Assembly: GCF_007993755.1 (NCBI RefSeq)
Contig: NZ_CP042467.1
Coordinates: 3,310,001 to 3,374,000 of the forward strand
DNA length: 64,000 bases
Reading direction: 5' to 3'
Source of the DNA: Microvenator marinus
Lineage (GTDB): Bacteria; Myxococcota_A; Bradymonadia; Bradymonadales; Bradymonadaceae
Shown: positions 63,028-64,000 of the stretch, piece by piece
Position numbering within the stretch: the stretch's first letter is position 1
Layout of the letters: each line of letters starts with the position of its first letter
The notes under the pieces: generated by a model
The model's database searches: none
The model's input: the letters and a program-made list of their open reading frames with translations, nothing else
Told to the model about the DNA's origin: nothing
Made by a program: the position numbers and the translations under genes

Positions 63028-64000
63028 TCTTCCACGATTTTGAGCGTTCGACGGCCAAATTTTCCGGCCTGAACCTCCCTGTTCCAGCGCGCCCAACTCG
63101 CCATGTCGATTTGATTTAGAAACCGGAGGTTGGTCAGGATCCTGCCAACCTTCTCGGCGCGCGAACGGGCGATCTTGCCTTCCAAAATAGGGGCCCCAAA
63201 ACGCGTGGGTGAGGGCAAGATCGAGGCGAGCAGGGCCATCTCTGGAACCTGGAGCTCGGCGGCTCCGACGCCAAAATAGCGCTGCGCCGCACGTTCGATT
63301 CCCTTCGCGCCACCACCCCAATCCGCAATATTTAAGTAGATCTCCAGAATTCGTTGTTTTGGGACGAGCTCCTCCATTCGCCACGTCAGATAGGCCTCTT
63401 GGAGCTTTCTGGAAATCGTCCGATCGTGATTCAGGAACACGTTCTTAACCACCTGTTGGGAGATCGTACTCCCGCCTCGCTCAAAGCTCTTGGCCTCAAG
63501 GTTATGCACCATCGCCGCCTGCAGTCCTGCCCAGTCGAACCCTGGGTGGTCAAAAAACGAGGCGTCTTCGGCCGACAACAAGACCTGCGGAATCACCGCC
63601 GGAAGTTGGTCATAACTTCTCCAGAACTTACCAAGGCCGTCCACACCCGGAGGAGGCCCTGCTGCAGCCAGGCTAGCCGGGTCCATGTTTGGAGAATCCC
63701 TCAGAACCTTGACGTCTCCCCCGAGATCTCCATCCAGGATCAATCGATCGGGGGCTTCCGTATGCCCACGAACACGAAGGTTGAAATCCACGGATCCGTC
63801 CAAGATCGCCTCGCGCGCAATATCATTGATCGAGGGCGGCATTGCGTCCTTGAGTGACGCGGCAAGGACTTGGTCACCTTTGACGAATCCATCAAACGCA
63901 AAACCGGCTCCGGCCCTGAGTAGATGCGCCCCAAAGGAGACATCCGCCGCGGGTCCAAGGTTCAGCTGCCCCTGGGAGAGGCTCACGGACTTGCCTTCCA
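63024..64000 (-). CDS. mtgA: GT51 biosynthetic peptidoglycan transglycosylase, partial (window edge)
   Basis: The frame runs open to base 64000, so the N-terminus is outside; the GTG at 63986 is probably internal. The visible 325 residues end in a GT51 domain with SAEDASFFDHPGFDW (catalytic Glu), GGSTISQQVVKN and RKLQEAYLTWRME, followed by LEIYLNIADWGGGAKG. It polymerises lipid II into glycan strands and has no visible transpeptidase domain, as in MtgA. A long beta-rich region before it is not part of usual MtgA and resembles AsmA-like or DUF3971-type lipid-transfer repeats. Confidence 0.9.
   Translation of the reverse strand, partial: EGKSVSLSQGQLNLGPAADVSFGAHLLRAGAGFAFDGFVKGDQVLAASLKDAMPPSINDIAREAILDGSVDFNLRVRGHTEAPDRLILDGDLGGDVKVLRDSPNMDPASLAAAGPPPGVDGLGKFWRSYDQLPAVIPQVLLSAEDASFFDHPGFDWAGLQAAMVHNLEAKSFERGGSTISQQVVKNVFLNHDRTISRKLQEAYLTWRMEELVPKQRILEIYLNIADWGGGAKGIERAAQRYFGVGAAELQVPEMALLASILPSPTRFGAPILEGKIARSRAEKVGRILTNLRFLNQIDMASWARWNREVQAGKFGRRTLKIVED

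Overview
The window is 64 kb of a bacterial chromosome with GC-rich, densely packed genes, many of them coupled by 4-nt ATGA overlaps. The gene content suggests a Myxococcota/Bradymonadales-type (former deltaproteobacterial) predator-like or marine bacterium: many large secreted lipoproteins with Asp-Met-rich spacers, a calcium-binding EGF repeat protein with a MYXO-CTERM-like tail, a Ser/Thr kinase fused to an ATPase and TPRs, and a REC-DUF4388-TPR protein. This placement is inferred from protein style and not from a marker-gene comparison.

Layout. 1-5.9 kb: end of birA, an M3 oligopeptidase, an acetate kinase fused to a PduL-type phosphotransacylase, and an HTTM membrane protein with a small partner. 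5.9-14.75 kb: an 8.8-kb integrated element bounded by a perfect 48-bp direct repeat of the 3' part of a tRNA-Pro gene. It carries a tyrosine integrase, an AlpA-like regulator, a CHC2/Toprim primase, a Rep-like ATPase, an iteron array that looks like a replication origin, a terminase-small-subunit-like protein and six or more small orphan genes. It has no capsid, portal, tail or lysis genes. This is the plan of a phage satellite of the PICI type and is the most notable system here. 14.9-27.7 kb: kinase-ATPase-TPR regulator, PlsB-like acyltransferase, a degenerate GpsA-like protein, glutamine-dependent NAD synthetase, an L,D-transpeptidase lipoprotein, GDPD and glmU.

27.7-38.2 kb is mostly minus strand: a secreted GH31 glycosidase with a Gfo/Idh/MocA oxidoreductase, ahcY (plus strand) with a terminator, then a four-gene operon (lipase-like lipoprotein, small membrane protein, MsrA lipoprotein, membrane protein). 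38.4-41.1 kb: the EGF array protein. 41.1-44.7 kb: rhodanese, small membrane protein, TetR regulator, TerB-like protein and dnaA, with DnaA-box-like sites upstream. 44.8-52.8 kb: a large lipoprotein, the REC-DUF4388-TM-TPR protein, then overlapping tsaD, a hexapeptide acetyltransferase and a deoxynucleoside kinase. 52.8-57.3 kb, minus strand: class II amidotransferase, ligand-binding lipoprotein, TPR protein and a PECR-like reductase. 57.4-63.0 kb: an operon of three paralogous beta-propeller lipoproteins and an outer-membrane-type protein. The window ends inside a GT51 transglycosylase.

Functional themes are envelope building and remodelling (glmU, L,D-transpeptidase, GT51), a large secreted lipoprotein repertoire, housekeeping genes (dnaA, tsaD, nadE, ahcY), and one mobile element that has rebuilt the host tRNA it interrupted. 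I saw no rRNA, CRISPR array or insertion sequence.
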